From the NCBI GenBank assembly GCA_902792535.1, contig CADAZU010000011.1, positions 35,706 to 99,705 of the forward strand: 64,000 nucleotides of DNA, given 5' to 3'. The stretch comes from an uncultured Bacteroidales bacterium. GTDB taxonomy: Bacteria > Bacteroidota > Bacteroidia > Bacteroidales > Paludibacteraceae. The translations under genes and the position numbers were made by a program. Positions 1-7,765 of this stretch are shown in pieces (position 1 is the stretch's first letter; each line of letters begins with the position of its first letter). A model generated the notes under the pieces. It had not been told where the DNA came from, made no database searches, and was given only the letters and a program-made list of their open reading frames with translations.

Positions 1-282
1 GCAAGCCGCAGACCAATGTTTGGGAAAATGGTAGGTATATAGTTCAAAGAGGCCGTTCCGAAAACGTGAAGGGCGGACGACGATGCGCTTTTTGTAGTGT
101 TGACCTTCTTTAAGTGCATCCATCGCACCCCATAATGTTTTCACTTCAATAGGAGGATGAAAATAGTGCACACCCCGTTTATGAGGCGTGGCTGTCCGCG
201 GAAGTGAGATGAAATCGAATCCATCCCATTTCAAACGGTTAATTACTATGGTTTTCAAGTGCATTGACATATGCATCGACAT
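1..282 (-). CDS. Unknown repeated-family protein, partial (copy 1, runs off left edge)
   Basis: The frame is open on the minus strand from 282 to the left edge; only the N-terminal part is in the window. ATG codons in frame lie at 282, 276, 270 and 264; 264 or 270 is likeliest because the second copy (near 35.8 kb) begins at the same place, with MxMHLKT. About 88 residues can be compared, and most are identical to the second copy, including the stretches LKWDGFDF, PHKRGVHYFH and KKRIVVRPSRF. The protein is basic and aromatic-rich with no signal peptide. I do not recognise the family. A minus-strand promoter at 466-497 gives a leader of about 180-200 bases. Confidence is good that it is coding; its function is unknown. 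Confidence 0.6.
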   Translation of the reverse strand, partial: MSMHMSMHLKTIVINRLKWDGFDFISLPRTATPHKRGVHYFHPPIEVKTLWGAMDALKEGQHYKKRIVVRPSRFRNGLFELYTYHFPKHWSAAC

Positions 283-337
283 ATTTTTTTGCTTTCATTT
301 CAAATGCATTGACATATTTTTTTGCTTTCATTTTCAA
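271..337. repeat. Two-copy 33-bp direct repeat in the leader of the partial left-edge gene
   Basis: ATGCATCGACATATTTTTTT at 271 and ATGCATTGACATATTTTTTT at 304 are followed by near-identical GCTTTCATTT sequence, with a period of 33 bases. The left unit overlaps the possible upstream starts of the minus-strand gene, so the duplication supplies extra in-frame ATG codons there. The second gene copy at 35.8 kb lacks this duplication. Confidence 0.7.
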
Positions 338-465
338 CCCTGAATAAGGGGCGCGCAGGGGTACTTTCAGGGTAGTTCTAGACTTTGTATTGCATATATA
401 CGGCACAAATACCACATTTTCAACTACTTACAAGCAAATTAGCGAGATTGAATTTAATTCCGCTG

Positions 466-497
466 CAAAGGTACAAAAAATAGTTGGAATATGCAAA
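466..497 (-). promoter_or_regulatory. Bacteroidota-type promoter for the left-edge gene
   Basis: Read on the minus strand it has TTTG (494-497), about 20 bases, then TACCTTTG (466-473), the phylum's -33/-7 pattern. The same arrangement precedes the second copy of this gene. Confidence 0.6.
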
Positions 498-535
498 TTT
501 TAGAGAGCAAAAATAGAAATATTTGCCATCGGGGC

Positions 536-566
536 TTGCACATCTCAAAAAAATGTTGTACCTTTG
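536..566 (+). promoter_or_regulatory. Bacteroidota-type promoter for the MORN-DUF1963 gene
   Basis: TTG at 536-538, a 20-base spacer, and TACCTTTG at 559-566. It lies 51 bases upstream of the ATG at 617 and rules out the longer in-frame start at 491. Confidence 0.65.
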
Positions 567-616
567 CCGCGGAAAATCTACAATACTATATTAACCATAT
601 ATTAACCACGGATGTT

Positions 617-1726
617 ATGGATGAGATCAGATTTGTTTCCTGTTCGTACGAGGGAGAAGTGGACGAGCAGGGATTGCCGCACGGAAAAGGGACGATGACT
701 TATATCGCGGACAAAAGCGAGAATGCGGACGCGCGCGATTATAAATATGAAGGTGAGTTCGTGCACGGCGTGCGGAATGGAGAGGGATGTATATGCAGGG
801 ATAGTTTTTTCCCTAATCCGAAAACGGAATATGAATGGTATAGCGAGGGCGATTATGACAGTTGCGGCAGGTTGATTCATCCGAGTCATCCGGCAGGCAC
901 GTATAGCCGCTATTTGAGTGGCTGGTGCATTGTATGGGAAGGGACATGGGAAAACGATATGCCTGTTAAACCCAAGCGCGATTACAAAGATCAATATCCC
1001 GACGCCCGCGATATGGCTTTGGCTCGCGCTACGGCTTGGGAGTCGCTGAAAGACACAGTCCGGCACGCAGGAAACAGCGCGATCCGCCTATGCCACGAAC
1101 CCACCGACCGGGACCTGAAAGGACATAGTAAGTTCGGAGGAAGACCTGATCTGCCGCAAGGAGTGGCATATCCCATGATTGAACTGACAGACGAACAAGG
1201 AGAGAGGTACGAAGATCCGATGTTTTTCGTTTGCCAACTGCGGTGCGAAGAGTTAGCGGCGCACGACCCGATGAACTTGTTACCCCACTCGGGAATGATA
1301 TATGTCTTTGCCGAAATAGACTATTTCCTCGGGCATTTCGAATCGGAGTCTCCGGGCATGGGAAAATGGGAAAAGAAGTATTTTCGGGTAATGCACTACG
1401 ACGCCATAGCCTGCACGCATTTGGAAACGCATACCGTCTATGTGGAGCGAGACGGCAAACAGGAGTTGTATGGACTGCCGGAGGAGAAAATTACATTTGA
1501 GCCAGGCGCAGACCCTTGCGGCGACGGATTAAGACTGCTGGGAATGCCTTATATCGAAGACGTGCGGGAGGAAATGCCGAGGTATATCAATCTTCTGCAG
1601 ATCGACGAAGTGGACGAGTGGAATCTGAGTTTCTTCGACTGCGGCACGCTTAATTTCCTCATCCGACCGGAGGACCTAAAAGAAAAACGCTTCCAGCACG
1701 TTGAATGTTACCTGCATTCGTTCTAA
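617..1726 (+). CDS. MORN-repeat / DUF1963 (YwqG-like) protein
   Basis: 369 residues from ATG 617, chosen because the promoter box at 559-566 lies inside any longer frame. The N-terminal 75 residues hold two MORN-like units (YEGEVDEQGLPHGKG and YEGEFVHGVRNGEG). The C-terminal two thirds match the DUF1963/YwqG type: KFGGRPDLP, an FVCQL strand, and near the end YINLLQID, FFDCGTLNFLI and DLKEKRF. There is no signal peptide, so it is probably cytoplasmic. YwqG-like proteins have no settled biochemical role and MORN units often bind lipids or proteins; joining the two is what I see, not a known function. It has its own promoter and is followed by a separate promoter for pdxJ. Confidence 0.75.
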   Translation: MDEIRFVSCSYEGEVDEQGLPHGKGTMTYIADKSENADARDYKYEGEFVHGVRNGEGCICRDSFFPNPKTEYEWYSEGDYDSCGRLIHPSHPAGTYSRYLSGWCIVWEGTWENDMPVKPKRDYKDQYPDARDMALARATAWESLKDTVRHAGNSAIRLCHEPTDRDLKGHSKFGGRPDLPQGVAYPMIELTDEQGERYEDPMFFVCQLRCEELAAHDPMNLLPHSGMIYVFAEIDYFLGHFESESPGMGKWEKKYFRVMHYDAIACTHLETHTVYVERDGKQELYGLPEEKITFEPGADPCGDGLRLLGMPYIEDVREEMPRYINLLQIDEVDEWNLSFFDCGTLNFLIRPEDLKEKRFQHVECYLHSF

Positions 1727-1770
1727 AAACAAGTAAGAACAAGGAAAGTTCAATTTTTTATGCGGAACTC

Positions 1771-1801
1771 TTGCATATCTCAAAAAAATGTTGTACCTTT
1801 G
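1771..1801 (+). promoter_or_regulatory. Bacteroidota-type promoter for pdxJ
   Basis: TTG at 1771-1773, 20 bases, TACCTTTG at 1794-1801. The leader to the ATG at 1817 is under 15 bases. About 30 bases here repeat the promoter at 536-566 almost exactly. Confidence 0.65.
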
Positions 1802-1816
1802 CAGCGGATTTAGAAT

Positions 1817-2536
1817 ATGAGTATGACGAGACTGAGTGTAAATATCAATAAAGTGGCTACGCTTCGCAATGCGCGCGGAGGTAACTTGCCGGACGTGGAG
1901 CGTTTTGCGGTGGATTGCGAGTTGTTCGGTGCGCAGGGGATTACGGTTCATCCGCGTCCCGACGAGCGGCATATACGCAAAGAGGACGTCTATCAGTTGA
2001 AATCGATGGTGAAGACGGAGCTGAACGTGGAGGGCAATCCGACGGAGGAGTTTATGGCGCTGGTGACGGACATCCGTCCGACGCAAGTGACGCTGGTGCC
2101 GGACGACCCGAATCAGCTGACCTCTAATCACGGTTGGGACACCAAGCGGCATCTGGATTTTCTGAAGGGCGTGGTGAATGAATTGCACTCGCATCGTATA
2201 CGCGTGAGCATTTTTGTGGATCCGGATCCGGTGATGGTGGAGTATGCGCTGCGCACGGGTGCCGACCGCGTGGAGCTGTACACGGGACCTTATGCGGAGC
2301 TGTTTAACGAGGACCCGAAGAAGGCGATCGAGAAATACCGTCCGGCGGCGGAGAAAGCGCACGAACTGGGTCTGGGTATGAATGCCGGACACGACTTGAA
2401 CCTGAAGAACCTGAAACCGTTTATCCAAGCATTCCCTTGGACCGCGGAGGTGTCGATCGGACATGCCATCGTCTGCGACGCGCTCTATCTGGGCATCCAG
2501 GAGACGATACAGGAATACTTGGACTTACTGAAGTAA
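1817..2536 (+). CDS. pdxJ: Pyridoxine 5'-phosphate synthase
   Basis: 239 residues, normal for PdxJ. The enzyme condenses 1-deoxyxylulose 5-phosphate with 3-amino-2-oxopropyl phosphate to pyridoxine 5'-phosphate, the last ring-forming step of the DXP-dependent vitamin B6 route, in the cytoplasm. Characteristic segments are [13 protein letters not shown] at the N-terminus, [12 protein letters not shown] (phosphate and substrate loop), NPTEEF, TLVPD and [10 protein letters not shown]. It is a TIM-barrel fold. ATG 1817 is used; an ATG two codons later (1823) is also possible. It is followed by a 94-base spacer of repeated words before exbB. Confidence 0.96.
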   Translation: MSMTRLSVNINKVATLRNARGGNLPDVERFAVDCELFGAQGITVHPRPDERHIRKEDVYQLKSMVKTELNVEGNPTEEFMALVTDIRPTQVTLVPDDPNQLTSNHGWDTKRHLDFLKGVVNELHSHRIRVSIFVDPDPVMVEYALRTGADRVELYTGPYAELFNEDPKKAIEKYRPAAEKAHELGLGMNAGHDLNLKNLKPFIQAFPWTAEVSIGHAIVCDALYLGIQETIQEYLDLLK

Positions 2537-2630
2537 GTCATTTGATATTTGATATTTCTTATCTCGGCAAAGCCTCGAACGATCGGCTGAAGCCGTATGG
2601 ACATTTGATATTTGATATTTGAAAATTAAT
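2537..2630. repeat. Spacer made of TTTGATAT words and small hairpins
   Basis: Two blocks of CATTTGATATTTGATATTT flank a 45-base core with short inverted repeats with 3-base loops (GGC-AAA-GCC and CGGCTGAAGCCG). There is no coding potential. It belongs to the spacer-word family seen throughout the window. Confidence 0.65.
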
Positions 2631-3320
2631 ATGTTATTACAAATTGACACAATTGCCCTCGCGGAGGACATGGTAGCACAGGAAGAGGCTGTGCAGGAAT
2701 CAATCAACTTATGGGAAATGGCGCAATACGGCGGCTGGATCATGGTCATTCTGGCGATCCTGCTGGCGATTGCATGTTATATTTTTATCGCTCGTCTGGT
2801 GGTGATCAAGCAAGCCACGCGCGAGGATAAATCGTTCATGGACCGCATTCGCGACTACATCCATGACGGCAAGATCGACTCGGCGCTGAACCTCTGCAAG
2901 CAGACCGACACTCCGTCCGCGCACATGATAGAGAAAGGTATCACGCGTATAGGCCGTCCGATGCAGGACGTGCAGGTGGCGGTTGAGAACGTCGGAAACC
3001 TGGAGGTCGGACGTCTGGAGAAAGGGCTGGTGATCATGGCGACGATCGCAGCCGGTGCTCCGATGCTGGGTTTCCTCGGAACGGTGCTCGGTATGGTGCA
3101 GACCTTCTATAACATGGCGCAGACCTCCGGCGGCGTGATCGAGATGAGCGCGCTGTCCACCGGTATGTACCAGGCGATGGTGACCACGATCGGCGGTCTG
3201 ATCGTCGGTATTCTGGCGATGTTTGCGTACAACTATCTGGTGTCGCGTATCGACCGCGTGGTACGTCTGCTGGAGAGCCGTACGCTGGAGTTTATGGACC
3301 TTTTGAATGAGCCCGCATAA
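2631..3320 (+). CDS. exbB: ExbB/TolQ/MotA-family proton channel subunit
   Basis: 229 residues from ATG 2631; the TTG 12 bases earlier lies in repeat-word DNA and is unlikely. There is a membrane segment near residues 35-55 (MVILAILLAIACYIFIARLV), a cytoplasmic part, then two segments typical of the family around IMATIAAGAPMLGFLGTVLG and VTTIGGLIVGILAMFAYNYL. With ExbD it forms the inner-membrane motor that uses the proton gradient to energise TonB and outer-membrane transport. It is the first gene of a tight operon: exbD starts three bases after its stop, and tonB follows. Confidence 0.93.
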   Translation: MLLQIDTIALAEDMVAQEEAVQESINLWEMAQYGGWIMVILAILLAIACYIFIARLVVIKQATREDKSFMDRIRDYIHDGKIDSALNLCKQTDTPSAHMIEKGITRIGRPMQDVQVAVENVGNLEVGRLEKGLVIMATIAAGAPMLGFLGTVLGMVQTFYNMAQTSGGVIEMSALSTGMYQAMVTTIGGLIVGILAMFAYNYLVSRIDRVVRLLESRTLEFMDLLNEPA

Positions 3321-3322
3321 GT

Positions 3323-3730
3323 ATGGCATTAAAGAGACGCAATAGGGTAGAAGCGACGTTCGCGATGAGCTCCATGACGGACTTGGTGTTCCTGCTGCTG
3401 CTGTTCTTCGTCATGGCGTCCACGATGTCTTCGCCCAATGATATCAAGATCAACCTGCCGACTTCGCGTTCGCAGAAAGCGACCCGTCCGCAGGTAGCCA
3501 AAGTGTCGATTGACAACCTCGGCAACTATTATGTGGCGATCGGCAAAGCCAAACCGGTCGCAATCGATCCGGAGAGTCTGGAGGGATACCTGAGCGGTAT
3601 TCAGGCTTCGGACAGCACGATGTACATTGCGCTGCATGCCGACGAGGATGTGGCGTACAAGGAAGTGGTGCGCGTGCTGGACATAGCGAACGAACACCAC
3701 ATGCGGCTGGTAGTGGCGACTAAGAAATGA
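3323..3730 (+). CDS. exbD: ExbD/TolR-family biopolymer transport protein
   Basis: 135 residues. It has a short basic N-terminus, one membrane helix holding the conserved channel aspartate (SSMTDLVFLLLLFFVMAST), then a periplasmic domain of about 85 residues ending VRVLDIANEHHMRLVVATKK. This is the normal ExbD layout. It works with the ExbB protein upstream to drive TonB. Its last codons overlap the next start (ATGA at 3727-3730), which indicates translational coupling. Confidence 0.94.
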   Translation: MALKRRNRVEATFAMSSMTDLVFLLLLFFVMASTMSSPNDIKINLPTSRSQKATRPQVAKVSIDNLGNYYVAIGKAKPVAIDPESLEGYLSGIQASDSTMYIALHADEDVAYKEVVRVLDIANEHHMRLVVATKK

Positions 3731-4539
3731 CCAAAAAACAAGAGCGACATATTGTAGCGACGACAGGCACGATCCTGTTTCTGCTTCTGGTATTCCTGCT
3801 GCTTTGGTTCATTCGCTTGACTGCCGTAGTGCCGGAAGAGGAAGAAGGCGTGGAGGTAGCGTTCGGCGAAGTGATGGAAGCCGGAGGCTACATGGCGGAG
3901 CAATCGGAGGCGGTTCCTTTGGAGCAGCCGTCTGCAGCCGCTCCTGTGCAGCCTTCCGCTCCTTCGAATAATGACCTGATGACGCAGGAGGACGAGGAGT
4001 CGCTTGCGTTGCAGAAAGAGCAGGAACGCAAAGAGCGCGAGCGCAAGCAGGCAGAAGCGGCGGAGAAACAGCGCCAGCGCGAAGAGCAAGCCCGATTAGA
4101 GGCGGAGCGCAAAGCCCGTGAAGCAGCCGAAGCGGCAGAGCGGGCCAAACAAGCGGAAGCGATCGCCAAAGCCAACCAGATGGGTTCGTTGTTCGGTCAA
4201 TCCGGCAACACGACCGGTTCGGGCAACAGCCAAGGAGCCGGACAGAAAGGCAATCCTGTGGGACACGGTTCGCAAGGCGGCAACAGCTGGTCGCTCGGAG
4301 GACGAAGCATCAAAGGCACTTTGCCGCAGCCGTCCAATACGTTTAATCAAGAGGGACGCGTGATCGTAGAGATCCGCGTGAATGCTGCCGGACAAGTGAT
4401 CTCGGCGACCCACAAAGGCGGCACTATTTCGGATAAACAAACTATCCAACTCGCTCTCGACGCCGCCAAAAAGGCGAAGTTTACCGAGGGCGACCATGAC
4501 CAGATCGGAACAATTACCTATAATTTCAAGTTTAACTAA
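3727..4539 (+). CDS. tonB: TonB/TolA-like energy transducer
   Basis: 270 residues. A single N-terminal membrane segment (about 13-34), then a Pro/Glu/Gln-rich stretch, a long charged helix (about 95-145, rich in Lys, Glu, Arg, Ala) and a Gly/Ser/Asn linker. The C-terminal domain of about 65 residues (from EGRVIVEIRVNAAGQV to AKFTEGDHDQIGTITYNFKF) has the TonB fold signature. The helical arm looks TolA-like, but the C-terminus and the exbB-exbD context favour TonB. It spans the periplasm and transfers energy to outer-membrane receptors such as the one at 19.2 kb. Confidence 0.88.
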   Translation: MTKKQERHIVATTGTILFLLLVFLLLWFIRLTAVVPEEEEGVEVAFGEVMEAGGYMAEQSEAVPLEQPSAAAPVQPSAPSNNDLMTQEDEESLALQKEQERKERERKQAEAAEKQRQREEQARLEAERKAREAAEAAERAKQAEAIAKANQMGSLFGQSGNTTGSGNSQGAGQKGNPVGHGSQGGNSWSLGGRSIKGTLPQPSNTFNQEGRVIVEIRVNAAGQVISATHKGGTISDKQTIQLALDAAKKAKFTEGDHDQIGTITYNFKFN

Positions 4540-4569
4540 ATTGTAAATTACTAAATTGTAAATTACGTT

Positions 4570-5097
4570 ATGAACTACTTGTTTCTTGACAATGGTTTCG
4601 AGGAGATCGAAGCAGTTACCACGATTGATTTACTGCGTCGCGCAAAGATCGCATTGACGACAGTGTCTGTTACCGGCAATCCGATGGTTCTCGGCGCACA
4701 TAACATCGCCGTGGAAGCACACGGACTGATCGAAAAGATTGATTTCTCGGACGCCGAGATGCTGATCCTTCCGGGCGGACAGACCAAATTAGGCGAATGT
4801 TCCGCATTGTGCGAGCTGCTCGTCGAGCATAACAAAGCCGACAAGCTGATTGCGGCGATCTGTGCTGCTCCGACCGTACTGGCTAAATTAGGCATTCTGG
4901 AGGGCAAACAGGCTACTTGTTATCCCGGTCTGCAAGCTGCGCTGGGAGAGAGTTATGTCGGCGGACTGGTCGTTGAAAGCAAGAATATTATCACCGGCAA
5001 AGGTCCCGGATTGAGTTCCGACTTTGCCTTCTGTATCATAGAACGTCTAGCGGGCGCCGAGACAGCGGACGCCGTATATGACGCTGCTCAATATTAA
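4570..5097 (+). CDS. DJ-1/PfpI (YajL-like) family protein
   Basis: 175 residues, the size of a single-domain DJ-1 protein. The N-terminus has FLDNGFEEIEAVTTIDLLRRA with the conserved acidic residue that sits beside the reactive cysteine. LPGG lies near 68-70 and the nucleophile elbow AAICAAPTVL places the reactive Cys at 98. The C-terminus has ITGKGPGLSSDFAF. Family members act as protein or nucleotide deglycase/chaperone-like enzymes or are linked to thiamine and oxidative stress; the exact substrate cannot be read here. It is preceded by a 30-base spacer of AAATTGTAAATTAC words after tonB. Confidence 0.88.
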   Translation: MNYLFLDNGFEEIEAVTTIDLLRRAKIALTTVSVTGNPMVLGAHNIAVEAHGLIEKIDFSDAEMLILPGGQTKLGECSALCELLVEHNKADKLIAAICAAPTVLAKLGILEGKQATCYPGLQAALGESYVGGLVVESKNIITGKGPGLSSDFAFCIIERLAGAETADAVYDAAQY

Positions 5098-5119
5098 TTA
5101 ACCACAAATTTTTACAATT

Positions 5120-5509
5120 ATGACAAGAGAACAAATTTTTGCTGCTTTTGCCACGAACATCGCATTGGTAGATGGCAATCTGTATGACTCTGAGGTAGAG
5201 CGTATCGGCGATTTGGCTGCCGCTAACGGTTTGGACCGTAGTGCTGTGCTCCGCGCTTGCGCTGCCGAGGTAGATCATCCGACCAACCTGGCTGCTCTTA
5301 CTCCGCTGATGAGCGAGGATGACAAAGACTTGGCTATCTTCGGTATGGTACGTATTTCGATCGCTGACAACCGCATCGCTATCAAAGAGATGCAACGCGT
5401 TCACACCGCTTGCGAGAACTTCGGTTGGGGTGCGCAGTACGTGACGATCAAGTTCCTGCAGCAGCTGAAGAAAGATCCGTCGCTGCTCGTAGAAGGTGTA
5501 GATTTCTAA
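5120..5509 (+). CDS. Small TerB-like helical protein
   Basis: 129 residues, acidic, with no signal peptide or membrane segment. The pattern ALVDGNLYDSEVERIGDLA (acidic residues in an early helix pair) and FGMVRISIADNRIAIKEMQ resembles the TerB/DUF533-type helical bundle, in which acidic residues can bind metal. This is an inference from pattern only. It is the last gene before a strong terminator facing queE. Confidence 0.55.
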   Translation: MTREQIFAAFATNIALVDGNLYDSEVERIGDLAAANGLDRSAVLRACAAEVDHPTNLAALTPLMSEDDKDLAIFGMVRISIADNRIAIKEMQRVHTACENFGWGAQYVTIKFLQQLKKDPSLLVEGVDF

Positions 5510-5527
5510 TTCACCCACGAGGATATG

Positions 5528-5560
5528 AAAAACAGACGCTCGAAGGCGTCTGTTTTTTTT
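5528..5560. terminator. Intrinsic terminator between the TerB-like gene and queE
   Basis: ACAGACGC (5532-5539), loop TCGAAG, GCGTCTGT (5546-5553) followed by T8 on the plus strand and flanked by A-rich sequence on the other side, so it can stop transcription in both directions between convergent genes. Confidence 0.9.
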
Positions 5561-6215
5561 ATCGAAGTCCAATGATTTTATGGAGTTGGACGCTGAGTCG
5601 CCAGAAGGGGTGCGCCAGAATATATCGGACGGTCTCGTCCAAGTTGTCATTGTTGTCCTCCGACCATTCGTCGATGCCGCTCTCCATGAGCAGATCGCCG
5701 TTGTAACGTAGAGGCTGCAACATCCAATGCTCCGCTTCTATCTGTGAGCGCCAGATCTCCGGATCGTACGTGCCGGTGAAGACCACCTTCACTTCGTTCA
5801 CCTTTTTGAGCGCCAAAGGCGGCTGATGGCTGAGGACTGCATGTCGGAGACTTAGCTCTTTGGGAGAACAAGTGATCCAGTCGATCCCTTCGGGCAGCGG
5901 GTGTGTGCCGTTGGTCTCTATACAGATATAGAATCCCGCTTCGTGGAGGGCGTCAATAAGCGGTTTGTCCACCTGCAGACTCGGTTCGCCGCCGGTAAGG
6001 ACGCACATCTTACGCCGCTCGTTGGGCGCGTCGTAGAGCGTGCGCATCTCCGCTATGATCTCCGATGCACTCATCTCGGTGAACTCCGCAAAGTCGGTGT
6101 CGCACCAAGGGCAGCGTAGATTGCAGCCGCTAAAGCGAACGAACACAGCGGGAATGCCGCTGTGTGCTCCCTCGCCCTGCAAGGTAAAGAATATTTCGTT
6201 AACTCTATATAGCAT
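5559..6215 (-). CDS. queE: 7-carboxy-7-deazaguanine synthase (radical SAM)
   Basis: 218 residues from ATG 6215 (MLYRVNEIFFTLQGEG, the usual QueE start); an ATG at 6245 is also in frame. It carries CNLRCPWC, the CX3CX2C cluster motif binding 4Fe-4S and S-adenosylmethionine, then VLTGGEPSLQ, an ETNGT motif and a C-terminal NDNLDETVRYILAHPFWRLS. It converts 6-carboxy-tetrahydropterin to 7-carboxy-7-deazaguanine in the preQ1/queuosine pathway. It is the last gene of the minus-strand queF-queC-queD-queE cluster and ends inside the tail of a shared terminator. Confidence 0.94.
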   Translation of the reverse strand: MLYRVNEIFFTLQGEGAHSGIPAVFVRFSGCNLRCPWCDTDFAEFTEMSASEIIAEMRTLYDAPNERRKMCVLTGGEPSLQVDKPLIDALHEAGFYICIETNGTHPLPEGIDWITCSPKELSLRHAVLSHQPPLALKKVNEVKVVFTGTYDPEIWRSQIEAEHWMLQPLRYNGDLLMESGIDEWSEDNNDNLDETVRYILAHPFWRLSVQLHKIIGLR

Positions 6216-6253
6216 AGGATGGACTAGGTTGACCTGGGACGACATAGGAAGCC

Positions 6254-6586
6254 CTAGTCTCTCTCGTAAATAGCGGTGTTGCCTTCGGATTCTTGGACGG
6301 AGACCTTGTAGCAATTCTCCACATGGTCGCAAATCCAGCGGGCGATGTTTTCTGCGGACGGATTGACGTCCAGCACTTCGTTGATATATTTATGGTCAAA
6401 GGTGTCCTTCACTACTTTTTTGATGTGCGTGAAGTCAGTCACCATACCGTCTTTGTTCAACTCCTTGGCTTTGCAATAAACCACAATGATCCAGTTGTGG
6501 CCATGGAGGTTCTCGCATTTGCTTTCGTACGACAGCATCAAGTTATGCGCCGCCGAGATCTCTATTTTCTTTTCTACGTAGTACAC
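6254..6586 (-). CDS. queD: 6-carboxytetrahydropterin synthase
   Basis: 110 residues, typical of compact QueD. Zinc-ligand histidines appear in SAAHNL and HGHNW, the catalytic cysteine in SKCENLHGHN, and the C-terminal ESEGNTAIYE gives the conserved glutamate. It converts dihydroneopterin triphosphate to 6-carboxy-tetrahydropterin, the substrate of QueE next door. About 36 bases of AATTAAAAATTA words separate it from queC. Confidence 0.94.
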   Translation of the reverse strand: MYYVEKKIEISAAHNLMLSYESKCENLHGHNWIIVVYCKAKELNKDGMVTDFTHIKKVVKDTFDHKYINEVLDVNPSAENIARWICDHVENCYKVSVQESEGNTAIYERD

Positions 6587-6621
6587 GGGGTAATTAAAAA
6601 TTAAAAATTACGAATTAAAAA

Positions 6622-7275
6622 TTAATTATCATAGATCGTGTTATCCTCAATGCCGGCTTGCGCGAGGGCTTCTTTGCGCTCGCGGCAGGTGCCGCATACA
6701 CCGCAGTGGTGCTCGCCGCCTTTGTAGCAACTCCAGGTCTCGGAGTAGTCAATATTCAGTTCTTTGCCTTTGGAGGCTATCTCCGCCTTGGTGAGTTTGG
6801 TATAAGGCGTGAGGAGCTGGACGCCATTCCAGGTGCCGAAATGGATCGCTTGGTTCATCGCTTCCACGAACTCCGGCCGGCAGTCCGGATAGATTGTATG
6901 GTCTCCGGCATGGTTCGCCAGCATGACGTACTGCATCTTGTTGTTCTCCGCAATGCCTGCGGCGATAGAGAGCATAATGCCGTTGCGGAAAGGCACAACG
7001 GTCGATTTCATGTTCTCTTCGTCGTAATTGCCTTCGGGTATCGCTTCGGCTCCTTCGAGCAACGAGGATTTGAAGAATTGCTTGATAAACGGCAGGCGAA
7101 TGACCAGATGGGGTATTCCGAGCCGTTCGCAATGCAGCTTGGCAAACTCTAACTCGCGGTCATTATGGTTGCTGCCATAGTGAAACGAGACCGCCATGCC
7201 GATGCGAAAGCGGTACTCGTAAAGCATTGTGGTGGAGTCCAATCCACCGGAAAGGACGATAAGGGTATCTTTCAT
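6622..7275 (-). CDS. queC: 7-cyano-7-deazaguanine synthase
   Basis: 217 residues. PP-loop ATPase motif LSGGLDSTT at the N-terminus, and a C-terminal zinc-binding cluster SCYKGGEHHCGVCGTC. NHAGDHTIYPDCRPEF is the family's substrate region. It uses ATP and ammonia to turn 7-carboxy-7-deazaguanine into preQ0. It lies between queF and queD in the same direction. Confidence 0.96.
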   Translation of the reverse strand: MKDTLIVLSGGLDSTTMLYEYRFRIGMAVSFHYGSNHNDRELEFAKLHCERLGIPHLVIRLPFIKQFFKSSLLEGAEAIPEGNYDEENMKSTVVPFRNGIMLSIAAGIAENNKMQYVMLANHAGDHTIYPDCRPEFVEAMNQAIHFGTWNGVQLLTPYTKLTKAEIASKGKELNIDYSETWSCYKGGEHHCGVCGTCRERKEALAQAGIEDNTIYDN

Positions 7276-7281
7276 AAATGT

Positions 7282-7758
7282 TTAATGCTTAGTGTTTAGG
7301 GAGAATTGTTCTCTCAGCCGTTGTGCCTTCAGTTCCTCGTGCTCCTTGTCAGCATAATTGGCAAAGGGATAGATGCTGATTCCGCCGCGAGGCATGAAAT
7401 AACCGATGACCTCCAAGTATTTGGGATCCATCAACTTGACCAGATCTTTCATGATAATATTGACGCAATCCTCATGGAAGTCCCCATGGTTGCGGAAGGA
7501 GAAGAGGTATAGTTTGAGACTCTTGCTCTCTACCATCCGTTCGCGCGGGATATAACTGATGTACAGATGTCCGAAATCCGGTTGCCCTGTCTTGGGGCAA
7601 AGGGTGGTGAACTCCGGACAATTGAAAGTAACGAGGTATTCGTTCTCGGGGTGTTTGTTCGGGAATGTCTCCAGCACGGAGGGGTTATAGTTGTCGCTAT
7701 ATTGCACGTGCTGGTTTCCCAAGAGGGTAACTCCTTCTAATTCGTTTTCAGTTCGCAT
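7282..7758 (-). CDS. queF: NADPH-dependent 7-cyano-7-deazaguanine reductase
   Basis: 158 residues, the one-domain (YkvM) form. It has [14 protein letters not shown] with the reactive cysteine and the QueF signature [20 protein letters not shown]. It reduces preQ0 to preQ1, the base that is put into tRNA. The start at 7758 is only 7 bases after the stop of the large Ig-like surface gene, so read-through transcription is likely and there is no room for a preQ1 riboswitch directly ahead. The last residues (FSLNTKH) and the following bases are made of a spacer word (TTTAATGCTTAGTGTTTAG). Confidence 0.96.
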   Translation of the reverse strand: MRTENELEGVTLLGNQHVQYSDNYNPSVLETFPNKHPENEYLVTFNCPEFTTLCPKTGQPDFGHLYISYIPRERMVESKSLKLYLFSFRNHGDFHEDCVNIIMKDLVKLMDPKYLEVIGYFMPRGGISIYPFANYADKEHEELKAQRLREQFSLNTKH

Positions 7759-7765
7759 GTCTGTT

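Noticed and set aside
491-616. Longer N-terminus for the MORN-DUF1963 protein
   Set aside because: The -7 promoter box at 559-566 lies inside this stretch, so it would not be transcribed.
7759-7765. preQ1 riboswitch ahead of queF
   Set aside because: Only seven bases lie between queF and the preceding gene, too few for the aptamer.
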